DNA of 61,948 nt from Neorhodopirellula pilleata. GTDB lineage: Bacteria; Planctomycetota; Planctomycetia; Pirellulales; Pirellulaceae. The stretch covers positions 395,143 to 457,090 of the forward strand of contig NZ_SJPM01000006.1 of NCBI RefSeq assembly GCF_007859915.1, given 5' to 3'. A program made the translations under genes and the position numbers. Numbering within the stretch: position 1 is the stretch's first letter; the number at the start of each line of letters is the position of its first letter. The notes beneath the pieces were generated by a model. The model saw only the letters and a list, made by a program, of their open reading frames with translations. It ran no database searches and was not told the DNA's origin. Below, piece after piece: positions 1 to 9,149 of this stretch.

Positions 1-19
1 AGGTTACGTTGTACTTCAC

Positions 20-90
20 CCATCGCGTGATCCTGCTTTGCGTTTGAGTTGGTTGTAGTGAACCGATAAACGTAGCGTTTCACGCGATGG
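20..90. repeat. 11-bp inverted repeat at left edge
   Basis: CCATCGCGTGA (20-30) is the exact reverse complement of TCACGCGATGG (80-90), with about 49 bp between. It could form a hairpin. It resembles the palindromic intergenic elements elsewhere in the window in layout but not in sequence. Function unknown. Confidence 0.5.
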
Positions 91-259
91 TTTCTACCCT
101 AAAGGCGCGCTTGGTGAATAAGGCGGGCTAAAGACCGCTCCCAAACACGACGTTACTCGACTCTACCGGGTTGCTTCCGCCGCCGCAGATGCAGGAGATG
201 GAAAACGAGCTTTACAGATCATCGAGGAACTGCAAAAAGCAAAAGGAGATCAGCCTTCG

Positions 260-883
260 TTGAAATTCGATGTTCGAACTCCTCAAAGCTGGCTGGAAGC
301 AGACGCTCTTGAGGACGTCGCCGTTTCCTTGTCGAGGATGGGCGAGTTGGATCAAGCATTGAGTCTGGTCGAACGAATCGAATCTCCTCAAAGCAGGGAT
401 GATGTCCGCTTGGAGATCGCTTACGAATTGATCGAGAAGGGATTGTTTGAAGAGGCGGCGGATGTTGGTGGTGCGGAAAAATTCGATAAAATGTCGGCTC
501 GCATGAGGCGAGTGTTGGAATCTTCTTCCATCGAGCTTAACAAAGTGAGCCTCAACAAGGCGAGGGCGATGGCAATGGAAATTCCTGCTCAGTCCGAGCA
601 AAGAGAAGTTTTTGTCGCAATCGCGAGATCATTTGCCTTGATGGGAGAACTCGACTTGGCAATGGAAACGGCATGCCAAGTCGGTGCCGAGGATATCTCA
701 CGATTTGAAATTGCGGTCGCATTCGCTACCGCACCAACGGAGCCCGAATACCCAGATAAACCAGTTCAGCGGCGTCTGAAGCAGTCATTCACCGAACCAG
801 AGATTGCGCTCGTGAATCGCTTTGCTGAGATGATGCTAGCCAAGCCAACACGGCCAAGCTACTGGCCGACAACCCAACGCTGA
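260..883 (+). CDS. TPR-like helical repeat protein, probably chimeric at its C-terminus
   Basis: The protein is built of paired amphipathic helices typical of tetratricopeptide-like repeats (for example 'LSRMGELDQALSLVERI' and 'FALMGELDLAMETACQV'). Such proteins normally serve as interaction scaffolds. The listed start is a TTG, but the frame stays open upstream to a stop at 119-121 and reads as the same kind of helix, so the true N-terminus may lie near 122. From about residue 190 the frame runs over DNA that in another frame encodes the end of an SPFH protein, so the natural C-terminus has been replaced. This is probably a decayed or truncated gene rather than a working one. Partner and substrate are unknown. 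Confidence 0.5.
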   Translation: MKFDVRTPQSWLEADALEDVAVSLSRMGELDQALSLVERIESPQSRDDVRLEIAYELIEKGLFEEAADVGGAEKFDKMSARMRRVLESSSIELNKVSLNKARAMAMEIPAQSEQREVFVAIARSFALMGELDLAMETACQVGAEDISRFEIAVAFATAPTEPEYPDKPVQRRLKQSFTEPEIALVNRFAEMMLAKPTRPSYWPTTQR

Positions 884-990
884 TGCGACTGCGAGAACTC
901 GAAGTCCTCGAGAAGATCGCATCAGCGGGCAACATGAGCATCGTGCTCGGCGAGAAGGGTCTCGCCGACCGAGTCGTCAACTTGCTGTAA
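829..990 (+). pseudogene. C-terminal remnant of an SPFH/band-7 (slipin-like) protein
   Basis: In the frame ending with TAA at 988-990 the translation contains 'LMRLRELEVLEKIASAG' followed by 'VLGEKGLADRVVNLL', the characteristic C-terminal end of stomatin/slipin-type SPFH membrane proteins. A stop (TGA, 826-828) lies just upstream in this frame, and the preceding DNA belongs to a different frame of the TPR-like gene. Only about 50 codons remain, so it cannot encode a working SPFH protein. It marks a recombination or deletion junction near 830. A terminator hairpin follows directly, as expected for the 3' end of the original gene. Confidence 0.6.
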
Positions 991-997
991 ATCTTCA

Positions 998-1036
998 AAC
1001 GCCTGCGGCGGAACCATCCACCGCAGGCGTTCTTTA
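998..1036 (+). terminator. Rho-independent terminator
   Basis: AACGCCTGCGG (998-1008) pairs perfectly with CCGCAGGCGTT (1021-1031) around a 12-nt loop and is followed by a T-rich run. It lies just after the SPFH remnant stop codon. Confidence 0.75.
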
Positions 1037-1162
1037 TTTCCAGTTTGCTCAAGGCATGGCATCCGTGAACGACCGACCGTCAATTTGATCGCTGCCTCAG
1101 AATGACCGAGGTCACCCTTGGTGTTGCGGTCGCGTTCCGAAACGACTCGGTCGAACAACGGG

Positions 1163-2458
1163 CTATTCTTCGATGCGATAGATGGCGTCAGCAGTTCGCA
1201 TGATCAATGCGTTGCCATCGACGGCGGCGGATGCAAGTGTCCGCTCACCCAGATCGTTTTCCGCCAGCACTTCATATTGGCGGCCTGTGGCAATGACGGT
1301 CGTCACGCCCGACTCGTTGGTGTAGAAGATCTTGTTGTTGACCAAAATCGGAGATGCCGAGAAATTGCCGCCCACTCGTTTTTTGTAAACGATATCACCC
1401 GTAGATGCCTCCACACACATCGCGATTCCATCGTCGCTGACCGAATAGATGAGTTGTTCGTCCGCGAGCATGGACGGAGTGTGAGGCGCATTCTTGGCGA
1501 TCGACCATTTCAGGTGTGTCTCCGTAACGTCACCTTCGCCCGTCGGGTCGATCGCGAGCATACTCGGCGTATCGTAGCTGGTTGACAAGAAAACCAGCCC
1601 GTCATGGTAGACGGGTTTGGGGATCACCGAGTATCCGGAATACAGTAATTGCCAAATCACGCTTCCGTCCGCAGGGTCGATCGCCAAAACGCAATCGCTT
1701 CCCGGTGCAATGACTTGTTTCTGACCACCGACGACGATCGATAACGGTGTGCAGAACGAAAACTTCTTTTTCGCGTCGATCGGGCGTTCGACCTCCCACG
1801 CGATCTTGCCTGTTTCGGCCTCCAATGCGACAACTTTGGGATCGTTCGCGCCATCGCATGTGAAGATCAATTTGCCATCGACTAACACGGGAGTGCCACC
1901 ATTGCCGTGTACTGGTTTGAAAAATAATTCGCGATTCTTCCAAATTAGATTCCCGTCTCGATCAACGCATGCGGTCCCTTGATAGCCAAAATGAACGAAC
2001 ACACGATCACCCTCGACGATGGGTGTTGGGCTGGCATGTGAATTCTTCTTGTGGATTCGAAAACTCTTCTCTGCAGTCTGCTGCATCAGAGCCACTGTCT
2101 TTAAAATCTCGCCGCTCTTCGAATCCAAGATGATCAGCGTTAAGTCATATTGACTATCTTTCGCATCGGCTTCTTCGTTCTGGGCAATGGCGGTCGTGAG
2201 ATAGATCCGGCCATCAGAAATGACAGGCGATGACCAGCCTTGTCCCGGCAAAGGGGTGCGAAAAGCGATGTTCTTGCTCGGTGACCATTCGGTAGGAACG
2301 TTTGAGTCCGCGTCGGCGATACCGTCGCCCCTGGGACCTCGAAAAACCGACCACTCGTCGGCAGAGGTCGGCTTAGTCGCCCAGCCAACGATGCCGGTGG
2401 AAGCCGACAATGCAAGCATGCAGATGGCAAAACAGCCCGAACGAGAGAAGTGGATCAT
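1163..2458 (-). CDS. Secreted PQQ-binding-like beta-propeller repeat protein
   Basis: The 431-residue product starts with a basic N-terminus and a hydrophobic signal segment (about residues 2-25). The next part reads 'DEWSVFRGPRGDGIADADS', the usual opening of planctomycete PQQ-like beta-propellers. Repeated blades contain motifs such as 'WSSPVISDGRIYL' and 'GTPVLVDGKLIF'. The family forms a 7- or 8-bladed propeller (BamB/quinoprotein-like fold), usually in the periplasm. No catalytic residues were identified, so an enzymatic role is not claimed. The frame is open to 2572, but the ATG at 2456-2458 places the signal peptide at the very N-terminus and is preferred. It stands alone, with no obvious operon. 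Confidence 0.8.
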   Translation of the reverse strand: MIHFSRSGCFAICMLALSASTGIVGWATKPTSADEWSVFRGPRGDGIADADSNVPTEWSPSKNIAFRTPLPGQGWSSPVISDGRIYLTTAIAQNEEADAKDSQYDLTLIILDSKSGEILKTVALMQQTAEKSFRIHKKNSHASPTPIVEGDRVFVHFGYQGTACVDRDGNLIWKNRELFFKPVHGNGGTPVLVDGKLIFTCDGANDPKVVALEAETGKIAWEVERPIDAKKKFSFCTPLSIVVGGQKQVIAPGSDCVLAIDPADGSVIWQLLYSGYSVIPKPVYHDGLVFLSTSYDTPSMLAIDPTGEGDVTETHLKWSIAKNAPHTPSMLADEQLIYSVSDDGIAMCVEASTGDIVYKKRVGGNFSASPILVNNKIFYTNESGVTTVIATGRQYEVLAENDLGERTLASAAVDGNALIMRTADAIYRIEE

Positions 2459-2577
2459 AAGTTGAGTTGAGCAATGCACGATTTGGAAAACGATACGTCG
2501 GTCGGCAACACGATTCGTTCGCCGACTTTCGCACCTGGGGTGGTTGTTTATCATCATAGCCGAAATCAACACCGGTT

Positions 2578-2752
2578 GAACTCCGCATGCCAGCCTGAAA
2601 CAACCCCTCCAGTCGCTCTATTGGACCGCATTCTGTTGTCACCGGCATTTCGATGAAACGAGAACGCTGTGGACCGGAGCGGTGGCAACACAAGTCTCCT
2701 CGAAGGCCGCTTCGCGTCCTGCCTCGTGATGGCGATCGTAGGCATCCTCCCT
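2578..2752 (+). pseudogene. Degenerate partial copy of the phosphatase/EamA intergenic region
   Basis: This stretch matches two separated parts of the 6.5-6.95 kb region. Bases from 2583 resemble the coding DNA near 6541-6575 (CGCATGCCAGC, CCCCTCCAG). From about 2622 it resembles 6815-6938 (TTGGACCGCATT, CTGTGGACCGGAGCGG, CGAAGGCCGCTTCGCGTC, CTCGTGATGGCGATCG). The roughly 240 bp between those parts is missing here. The copy therefore holds the 5' end of an EamA-type gene and a piece of the phosphatase gene, both decayed. No open gene remains. Confidence 0.6.
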
Positions 2753-2771
2753 CTGCCACCTTCAGTAAGCC

Positions 2772-4481
2772 TTACTTCAAGAAGTCGTTTTGATACCGCG
2801 TTAGCAGCGCGGCCTCGTTGGCGGGAACCACATACATTTTACCGCGAATCGTTTTGGTTTCGCCCGGCTTCAGTCCGCCAATTCGAAAGTCGCTGTGCAT
2901 GCACGTGATGACACCTTGGAAAACCTCCTGATACGGTTCCCAGGCAACGGCGAGAATCTGCTTTTCATTTGCCGAATAACAGCCGGTCAGCCCCGCGGAT
3001 GGCGCCAGGGTGCTGAGCGGACGTGGATTCACGTCGTTTCGATCGATCGCGGCCGGCGCATACACTTGGCCGGGCATGTAACGCGCTTTCAATGCCCAGG
3101 GTTCGGTGGGAAGTCGCGTCAACTTTCCGTCCAAGATCAAGAAACATTTTTGAATGTAAGGCGGATAGGTCTCGCGAGAATCCCTGATGTCCGTGCCTGT
3201 GAAGCCATCGACTCGCATGCACGGCTGAGCCCAATGGGCCTGCGACTCGGTGTCGGTGGGATTGTGGGCGGTGACCGTGAAAGTAACATCGTCTCGACCG
3301 GCTGTGATGACATGATCAACCACGACACCGTCACTTAGACGATCCCGCAGTTCAAGGCGTTTGCCGTCATCTGTGACTAGCACGAGTTCACTTTCGTGAG
3401 GAATCACGGTTTCGTGCCAGTCGCGATCGGTTGAGCCGGGACGGCAGTAGGCTTCCACGTAATGCGTGCGAATCGGACCGCTGGAAATGGCGGCTCCTGT
3501 GACTTCGAGATAGTTCTTCTCCCACGAGATCGATAATCCCGCTGCAGTTTCCTCTGCGGGCTTTTGCGCCGCGTTGCTGTCCGCCAGCCCGACCTTTCGT
3601 CCGTCCATGTACTTGGGGAGATCGACACCTAGATGAGCCAGCCCGGTGGCCGCGACGTCGACCACATAGGTGGGCTCCTCGATGGTGCCTCTTGCACTTC
3701 CTTGACCGCTGACAAGAAGGAAGGTGGTCAGAATTTCGGGCACCTGATGGCCACCTCCGTGTCCATTGTCTTTGCCGCCATGGTCGGTCGACGCGATCAC
3801 CAGCCAATTCTCGTTCGCGTAATTCGGACGCTGCATCATGGCGCGAACCACTTCTCCCACACGCTCATCAACCGTTTCAATCGCATTGACATATTCGGGC
3901 ACATCCGGATCAAAACCGTGAGCGTGGCCGGTTTCGTCAACGGCCCCAAAGTAAACCATGGCGACATGGGGATCATCGGTCAACAGAAATCGACGCGCTT
4001 CGCGTGCTACCAGAATGTCACATTCCGCATAGTGACTGGCACCCTTCGCGGGAAACACGACTCGCACATCAGCCGCTTCGACGACATGAGTATCGATGGG
4101 TTCCCAGTCCACAAAAGAACCAGTCCGAGCTTCAGGCCAACGGTCTTTAATGAGACGAAAGAAGTGCGGAAAAGCCTTATAGTTCTTTCCCTGAAACGTG
4201 TTGTCATTGACGCCATGCTTGTCCGCCCAAACTCCCGTCAGAAAACTGGACCACCCTGGCCCGCTACTGGTATCGCTGCTGCGGTAACGGTCTCCGAGAA
4301 TCTGCGTCTTGTCGGTAAACGCCCCAGCATGAATCAATGCATCCAGGTTTGGTGTGCTCGCCGCAGCCAATGCGTCAGGCCGACACCCATCGATGCCAAT
4401 GACCAGCAAGCGGCTTGTCGGTGCATTGTCGGCAAACGCGGGAACGCTGAACACAAAAAAGAGCAGAATCAAATGTCGCAT
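2772..4481 (-). CDS. Secreted alkaline-phosphatase-superfamily phosphodiesterase (NPP-like)
   Basis: The 569-residue protein has a short signal peptide (residues 1-17, ending 'AFA') followed by 'LLVIGIDGCRPDAL', where Asp31 is the expected first metal ligand of the type I phosphodiesterase/nucleotide pyrophosphatase family. The nucleophile region is 'SGPGWSSFLTGVWADKHGV' (about residues 73-91). The second metal cluster is 'STDHGGKDNGHGGGH'. The family hydrolyses phosphodiester or phosphomonoester bonds with two zinc ions, outside the cytoplasm. The C-terminal third (from about residue 310) has no domain I recognise. The substrate cannot be deduced. It is a single-gene unit upstream of the decayed duplication. 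Confidence 0.82.
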   Translation of the reverse strand: MRHLILLFFVFSVPAFADNAPTSRLLVIGIDGCRPDALAAASTPNLDALIHAGAFTDKTQILGDRYRSSDTSSGPGWSSFLTGVWADKHGVNDNTFQGKNYKAFPHFFRLIKDRWPEARTGSFVDWEPIDTHVVEAADVRVVFPAKGASHYAECDILVAREARRFLLTDDPHVAMVYFGAVDETGHAHGFDPDVPEYVNAIETVDERVGEVVRAMMQRPNYANENWLVIASTDHGGKDNGHGGGHQVPEILTTFLLVSGQGSARGTIEEPTYVVDVAATGLAHLGVDLPKYMDGRKVGLADSNAAQKPAEETAAGLSISWEKNYLEVTGAAISSGPIRTHYVEAYCRPGSTDRDWHETVIPHESELVLVTDDGKRLELRDRLSDGVVVDHVITAGRDDVTFTVTAHNPTDTESQAHWAQPCMRVDGFTGTDIRDSRETYPPYIQKCFLILDGKLTRLPTEPWALKARYMPGQVYAPAAIDRNDVNPRPLSTLAPSAGLTGCYSANEKQILAVAWEPYQEVFQGVITCMHSDFRIGGLKPGETKTIRGKMYVVPANEAALLTRYQNDFLK

Positions 4482-5073
4482 CTTGAGGACCTGTCGTCAG
4501 TAGAATCGAAGGTGGGAGTGAGCACATCGTCATGGGTAAGCTGAAAACATGTCAATGGATCAGAATCCAGAACATCTCGTCCAGCCTTGACCATCACCAT
4601 CGAGGTGGGTGCCGCTTGCTCGCTCGCGTTCTGCCGACGGTATCTGGGGACCGCCTTCTCGAATTGATCGTGCCTCGGTGATGTACATCGCTCACTGGGC
4701 AAACCACGACGCGATTATCGGCTGCATTCTAGGAACTAAACGATGAATCCTGACCGCGATCAAATCGAAGCAAACCCTCGCCTGAATGTCGATCGATTGG
4801 CGGGATTGATCGGCGTACGCACTTTGCAGAAACCCACCGACACCCCCGAAACACTGGACTACCCCAGAATGACCGAGGTCGCCCCCGGCGTCGCCGCTGC
4901 GATGCGCAGACCGCTTGGTTAAACCGATCAATGACCCGATGTCCGGCGAGCCGGTCGCCCCAACAAGAAATCACTTCATACGATCAAAGCGGGGAATTGA
5001 GCTGCATCTGTGAGAATCCTTTTCCGACCGCACTAAGACACCCTGATTCACGACCCGCTGATTCACCGAACCG
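4482..5073. other. Intergenic region with one short plus-strand ORF
   Basis: No gene is clearly supported. A 59-codon frame lies at 4743-4922 (listed separately). The 16-mer CAGAATGACCGAGGTC occurs here (4866-4881) and also at 1097-1112, both in non-coding DNA, which suggests remnants of a common ancestral sequence. Confidence 0.5.
4743..4922 (+). CDS. Small hypothetical ORF, 59 aa
   Basis: The frame starts with ATG and runs to TAA at 4920-4922, with a product rich in Arg, Asp and Pro ('NVDRLAGLIGVRTLQKP', 'PRMTEVAPGVAAAMRRPLG'). No domain was recognised. No clear ribosome-binding site was seen. Part of it is shared with non-coding DNA at 1097-1130, where the same peptide core would read 'RMTEVTLGVAVA'. 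It is as likely a gene remnant as a working gene. Confidence 0.25.
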   Translation: MNPDRDQIEANPRLNVDRLAGLIGVRTLQKPTDTPETLDYPRMTEVAPGVAAAMRRPLG

Positions 5074-6693
5074 TCATGAAATGTCAATTCCTTCCATCAC
5101 GGAACTGACGAGGTTTTGAATCGACGCTTTCGAGTAACAGTAGCTGACTACGCGGACGTCGAGGTCCACAGTCCGAAAAAGCCGACAGGCACGCTCAATC
5201 GAGGGGATGATCCAATCAGTACTGTTGCCGAATGCTCCGCCGCCGATTAGCGTTAAGAACAAAGTATTGTTGCCTGATCGAGCGGCTTGGATGGCTGCGG
5301 CGGCGAATGTGGCTTCGTAGGCCGCTTCGAGAACTAGCGTTGCAAGGCGTTCCCACAACTCATTTGAATGACCACTGTAGGCGACCGGCATCGCCGAGCA
5401 ATAGACTTGCGAGACTAAATGCTGACAACCCGGAAGTGTGACTTGCGTGTTCCACTGGATGCCGACTCGCAATTGGGCACGCAGTTCATCAACGTCTGGC
5501 TCTGAGAAACGATTTAAGAGGACGTTAACTTCCTTCAGCCCAACGGACGTCGGCAAGGCGTAGCCGTTCCTCATCTTCCACAAACTCGCATCGGTATTGC
5601 CAAGAGCGTGGCCGATCTGGGCAAGGCAGTCGACTTGACGATCGGCAGACTGTCCGACTTGGTCTCCCAATGGAACAAAATAGTTTCGGAAGACGGTTCC
5701 GGCACCGCAGGCGATCGCGCAAGCCGGACCTTGAGTCGGGTCATGCTCGTAGATCCCGATCCCACGCTCTGGAGTCACGGCCGGAGAAACCATCTCCAGA
5801 AGGTTAAACTGCGAAGCAACTTGAAATATCGCACCCGCATTGGCCGGATCGGCATGCAGTTGCCTCGCGTCACCTATCGTCTCAGTGAGTTTCAAACGCG
5901 GTTCCCCCTTGGCGATCACTCCCACTCTTTGACGCAGTTCGCCAAGCGAGATGATCTCGAGGCGTCCTATTTGGTAGGATTTTTGATTAACCTGCGAGAT
6001 CAATCGATCATCACGGACCACGAGGTGGCGTCGGACTTCGTCAGGATCGCGTTCAGAGAACCCAACCAACCTAGTAAACCAGTCGTCTTTGTCAGCCGGG
6101 GGAAACGAGTTAATCGACTCGCGACGAGTCGATGGTTCAGGCCAGTCCAAAACAAAATCGCGTTGGGTTTGGTTCTCGGGAGCTTCACGCCAGGATCGTT
6201 CGACGTCCGCCTCTCGCAAAGTCTGCAACAAGTCGAACACATTCTCGTTGGTCGCGATTCCATGACGCAACATCCAGCAACAGATCACGGTTCCCGTACG
6301 CCCGATGCCGCCGAAACAGTGAACGTAAACCGGACGCCCGCCCGCGATCGAGCCATCGATGGCGTCCAGGATTGCCGTCATCTGTTCGTTCGTCGTGATG
6401 TGCTGGTCGATGATGGGGAAACGCAGGCACTCGACGGTCTCGTTGGCATCCAAAGCGATCGAACGAAGCACATCCTCGTACGGCGCGAATGGTTGTCCCA
6501 AGTTGTTGACCTCGTCCTTTTCCATCAGATTCACAAACGTCCGCATGCCAGCTTGAAACAGCCCCTCCAGCCGCTTTCGATGGGCGTTCTCTTCAGGCTG
6601 CCCCGCATACGCCCCCGCCAACAACTTCCCATCCCAAACCCAATAGGTGCGTGGAAGTGGTGTCGGCAACTGGGGCATCTGAAACGGTGTCAT
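5074..6693 (-). CDS. Dual-specificity phosphatase fused to a macro-like domain
   Basis: The start ATG at 6691-6693 gives 539 residues; the frame is open upstream to 6942 but that part reads through the EamA gene's 5' DNA. Residues 1-170 form a cysteine-dependent protein phosphatase: signature HCFGGIGRTGT with Cys126 and Arg132, and Asp96 in 'PIIDQHIT' as a candidate general acid. The C-terminal part (about residue 250 onward) carries 'GAIFQVASQFNLLEM', 'HDPTQGPACAIACGAG' and 'TLIGGGAFGN', which I associate with an uncharacterised family having macrodomain-like ligand-binding loops. The macro-like assignment is inference. A combined role in phosphate and ADP-ribose-type signalling is possible but unproven. 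It runs away from the EamA gene, whose 5' end overlaps the open upstream frame. Confidence 0.7.
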   Translation of the reverse strand: MTPFQMPQLPTPLPRTYWVWDGKLLAGAYAGQPEENAHRKRLEGLFQAGMRTFVNLMEKDEVNNLGQPFAPYEDVLRSIALDANETVECLRFPIIDQHITTNEQMTAILDAIDGSIAGGRPVYVHCFGGIGRTGTVICCWMLRHGIATNENVFDLLQTLREADVERSWREAPENQTQRDFVLDWPEPSTRRESINSFPPADKDDWFTRLVGFSERDPDEVRRHLVVRDDRLISQVNQKSYQIGRLEIISLGELRQRVGVIAKGEPRLKLTETIGDARQLHADPANAGAIFQVASQFNLLEMVSPAVTPERGIGIYEHDPTQGPACAIACGAGTVFRNYFVPLGDQVGQSADRQVDCLAQIGHALGNTDASLWKMRNGYALPTSVGLKEVNVLLNRFSEPDVDELRAQLRVGIQWNTQVTLPGCQHLVSQVYCSAMPVAYSGHSNELWERLATLVLEAAYEATFAAAAIQAARSGNNTLFLTLIGGGAFGNSTDWIIPSIERACRLFRTVDLDVRVVSYCYSKASIQNLVSSVMEGIDIS

Positions 6694-6815
6694 GGTTGTG
6701 TCCGATTGGTTGGAAGCGATTCGTTTGGCGAACTTGAATGGGGGGCCAGTGTCTACTGGAATAACCTTGCGGTCGTGTATCCTCTGCTGAGGCGTCTGTC
6801 TTCCGAATCCTTTTA

Positions 6816-7796
6816 TTGGACCGCATTTTGTTGTCGCCGGTATCCCGATCGAACGAGAAGGCTGTGGACCGGAGCGGCGGCGACACAAGTCACCTCGAAG
6901 GCCGCTTCGCGTCCGGCCTCGTGATGGCGATCGTCGGCACATTTCTTTTCGCGTCGAAGTCCATTGTTGCTAAGTTGGTCTATGGACTGGGTCTGGACGC
7001 TACCGGACTGTTGACCCTGCGAATGGTGTTCTCGTTCCCGGTTTATTGGCTCGTTTGGATCAAGCTCAAACGCCGCGTTGCATTGACAGGCTCAGCCAAG
7101 CCGATCCCCCGAAGGCTCATCGTGCGAGCCGTTTTGCTCGGCTTCTTCGGATATTACCTTGCCGCGTACCTCGATCTGTTGGGACTAGAGTACATCTCCG
7201 CACAGATGGAGCGTTTGACGCTTTTCAGTTACCCCGCGCTCATCGCCGTGCTGGCCTGGATGTTTTTGGGTGAACCTTTGGGTTGGAAGATCGTGCTTTC
7301 GATCGGGCTGTGTTACCTCGGCGTTTGGTTGATGTACAGCCAAGAAGGACAATACGCCACTGATTCCGACACGTTCACCGGCATTGCCTTAGTGTTGGGG
7401 GCTGCGATCAGTTATTCGATTTATGTCTTGTTCGCCAAACCCATCATGCAAGAGATCGGAAGCCGTGAGTTCACGTCGCTGGCGATGATGGGTTCGACGG
7501 TCTTTGTTGCCGTTCAATGCGTGGTCACGAATTCGTTCGACTCGATCATTCAAGCGAATCCATGGGTGTTTGCCTACGGTGCGGCGCTGGCGATTCTTTG
7601 CACCGTCGTTCCCAGCTTCTTGATCAACGAAGCCATCGTCCGCATCGGAGCCACCCGAACCTCCGTCATCGGGTCAGCAGGTCCGGTGTTGACCATGCTG
7701 CTCGCGATCTTGCTACTCAAAGAACCATCCACCCCCTATCATTTTGTCGGAATGCTCGTCGCGATCGTCGGCGTGGCACTCGTTGCCAAGAAGTAA
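6816..7796 (+). CDS. EamA-family (DMT superfamily) transporter
   Basis: The protein has about ten hydrophobic segments in two similar halves ('MAIVGTFLFASKSIVAKLVYG', then 'FTGIALVLGAAISYSIYVLFA'), as in EamA/DMT inner-membrane permeases that export small metabolites. The C-terminal 'GSAGPVLTMLLAILLLKEP' motif is typical of the second EamA repeat. The frame opens at 6816, but the first membrane segment begins at the ATG 6924-6926, so the true start may be there or at GTG 6921; the extra N-terminal residues are polar and low in evidence. Substrate unknown. Its 5' end is the region duplicated at 2.6 kb. Confidence 0.75.
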   Translation: MDRILLSPVSRSNEKAVDRSGGDTSHLEGRFASGLVMAIVGTFLFASKSIVAKLVYGLGLDATGLLTLRMVFSFPVYWLVWIKLKRRVALTGSAKPIPRRLIVRAVLLGFFGYYLAAYLDLLGLEYISAQMERLTLFSYPALIAVLAWMFLGEPLGWKIVLSIGLCYLGVWLMYSQEGQYATDSDTFTGIALVLGAAISYSIYVLFAKPIMQEIGSREFTSLAMMGSTVFVAVQCVVTNSFDSIIQANPWVFAYGAALAILCTVVPSFLINEAIVRIGATRTSVIGSAGPVLTMLLAILLLKEPSTPYHFVGMLVAIVGVALVAKK

Positions 7797-7816
7797 CCAA
7801 AGAGTCGACTTGACCG

Positions 7817-8449
7817 TCATTTCATTTGATTGCGTTCGTCCTCGGTAAACGAATTGTCGATCGTGTCGCCCTGGCTGCGGGCCCTTCGCATGCGGCTCAC
7901 TTTGGCGAGTGTGGCCGACCATGCGTCGCCGACCTTGTCGGCGGCGAAGTCGGCGGTGCCTCCGGCGGCGATGCCGATGCCACCCGCTTCGGCGAAGGCG
8001 TCTTGGTTAGCACCCAAGAACGTGAACTGCCAATTAAAAACGTTCTGCTGGTGCTCGATCATCTCCTTGACTTGCGCCTTGGAAAACTCGCGACTGGAGT
8101 TTTCTTGTCCGTCCGTCATCACGACAACGATGACCAATCCAGGACGTTGCATCTCGGGAAGACTCGCCAAACGCGTCCCGGTCTCATTGATGGCCCGACC
8201 GACCGCATCCAGCAGCGCGGTTCCACCTCGCGGCTCGAGCTTATAGGGAGCCACGTCACTCAGCGGCACGCCGCGATACAGAAACTCGTATTCGGTGTCG
8301 AACTGAACCAGCGTCACCGCCACGTCACCCGGCGTTTCTTTTTGCCCGGCAAGGAACGCATTGATCCCGCCTTGGGCATCATCCTGAATCGATTGCATCG
8401 ACCCACTCCGGTCGATCACCAACGTGATATCAGTCAAATCCGAACGCAT
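7817..8449 (-). CDS. Von Willebrand factor type A domain protein
   Basis: The product is 210 residues, essentially a single VWA domain. The metal-ion-dependent adhesion site is 'IDRSGSM' (Asp13, Ser15, Ser17), followed by a conserved Thr in 'RGGTALLDAVG' and Asp in 'VMTDGQENSS'. Such soluble VWA proteins bind partners through a bound divalent cation. The frame continues upstream to 8644, but that extension has no RBS or VWA character, so the ATG at 8447-8449 is preferred. No MoxR ATPase or other usual partner is nearby. Role unknown. Confidence 0.8.
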   Translation of the reverse strand: MRSDLTDITLVIDRSGSMQSIQDDAQGGINAFLAGQKETPGDVAVTLVQFDTEYEFLYRGVPLSDVAPYKLEPRGGTALLDAVGRAINETGTRLASLPEMQRPGLVIVVVMTDGQENSSREFSKAQVKEMIEHQQNVFNWQFTFLGANQDAFAEAGGIGIAAGGTADFAADKVGDAWSATLAKVSRMRRARSQGDTIDNSFTEDERNQMK

Positions 8450-9149
8450 CACAGTTCTCCAGAAAAGGAAATGACGATCAACCGAGGCGAAGCAGCGGCT
8501 GAACAGGAAATACGTAAAACTCAACAGCCAAACGCTCCCACGCCTCCAACCACTCGAAAGAATTCCCGCATCCATCAAGAGCAAACTTAAGGTCCCCAGG
8601 TTCGGGGTGGGGATGAGTTCCAGCCTCAAAGACTGGATTCTCAAGCAAGCCCGTCGGTTCGAGAGTTGTCACGAGAGGTTTAGTATTAGACATCGAATGC
8701 GAACCGCCTGCGGTAGCAAGATCTTAGCCGAGTCGCTTGACCGGTTTGCGTTCGAGGCGATCGAGACTGGCGAGTACTTAACGGATCACGGTTGGGTGAA
8801 TCGGTCCGCGGAAGTGCAGGCAGCCGATGTTGCGAAACTGCCTGACAGACTGATTCAAACTCAGCGGCGAGCTGATCGATTTTCCGGAGAACTGACTTTC
8901 TGATACCCGAAAATGCTTGGTTTGAAGACAATCCGTCGGTGGCTGTACTTCGGTCGATCGACAGCATATCGTTAGTTCCACGGAGGGGTGGATTGCGTGT
9001 GGTTACGAACGGCAAAGGTTGTTCGGCTGATTCGTTCAACATCGCCCAGCGAAGTCTTGGCACCCTTTTTTCGACTGAACCAACCCGACTTGGCAAGCAT
9101 CCCTATCTCATTTGGCGAAGCGGTCATCACGAAGAGTACCAATTGATTC
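8450..9149. other. Intergenic region, no gene supported
   Basis: Overlapping short frames occur on both strands, but none shows a domain, a good start context or consistent codon bias. The region should contain the promoters of the VWA gene (minus) and the NAD-salvage pair (plus). No hairpin or repeat stood out. Confidence 0.5.

Noticed and set aside
5608..6924. 438-codon plus-strand frame opposite the phosphatase gene
   Set aside because: The minus-strand frame contains the phosphatase signature and macro-like blocks; the plus frame has no motif.
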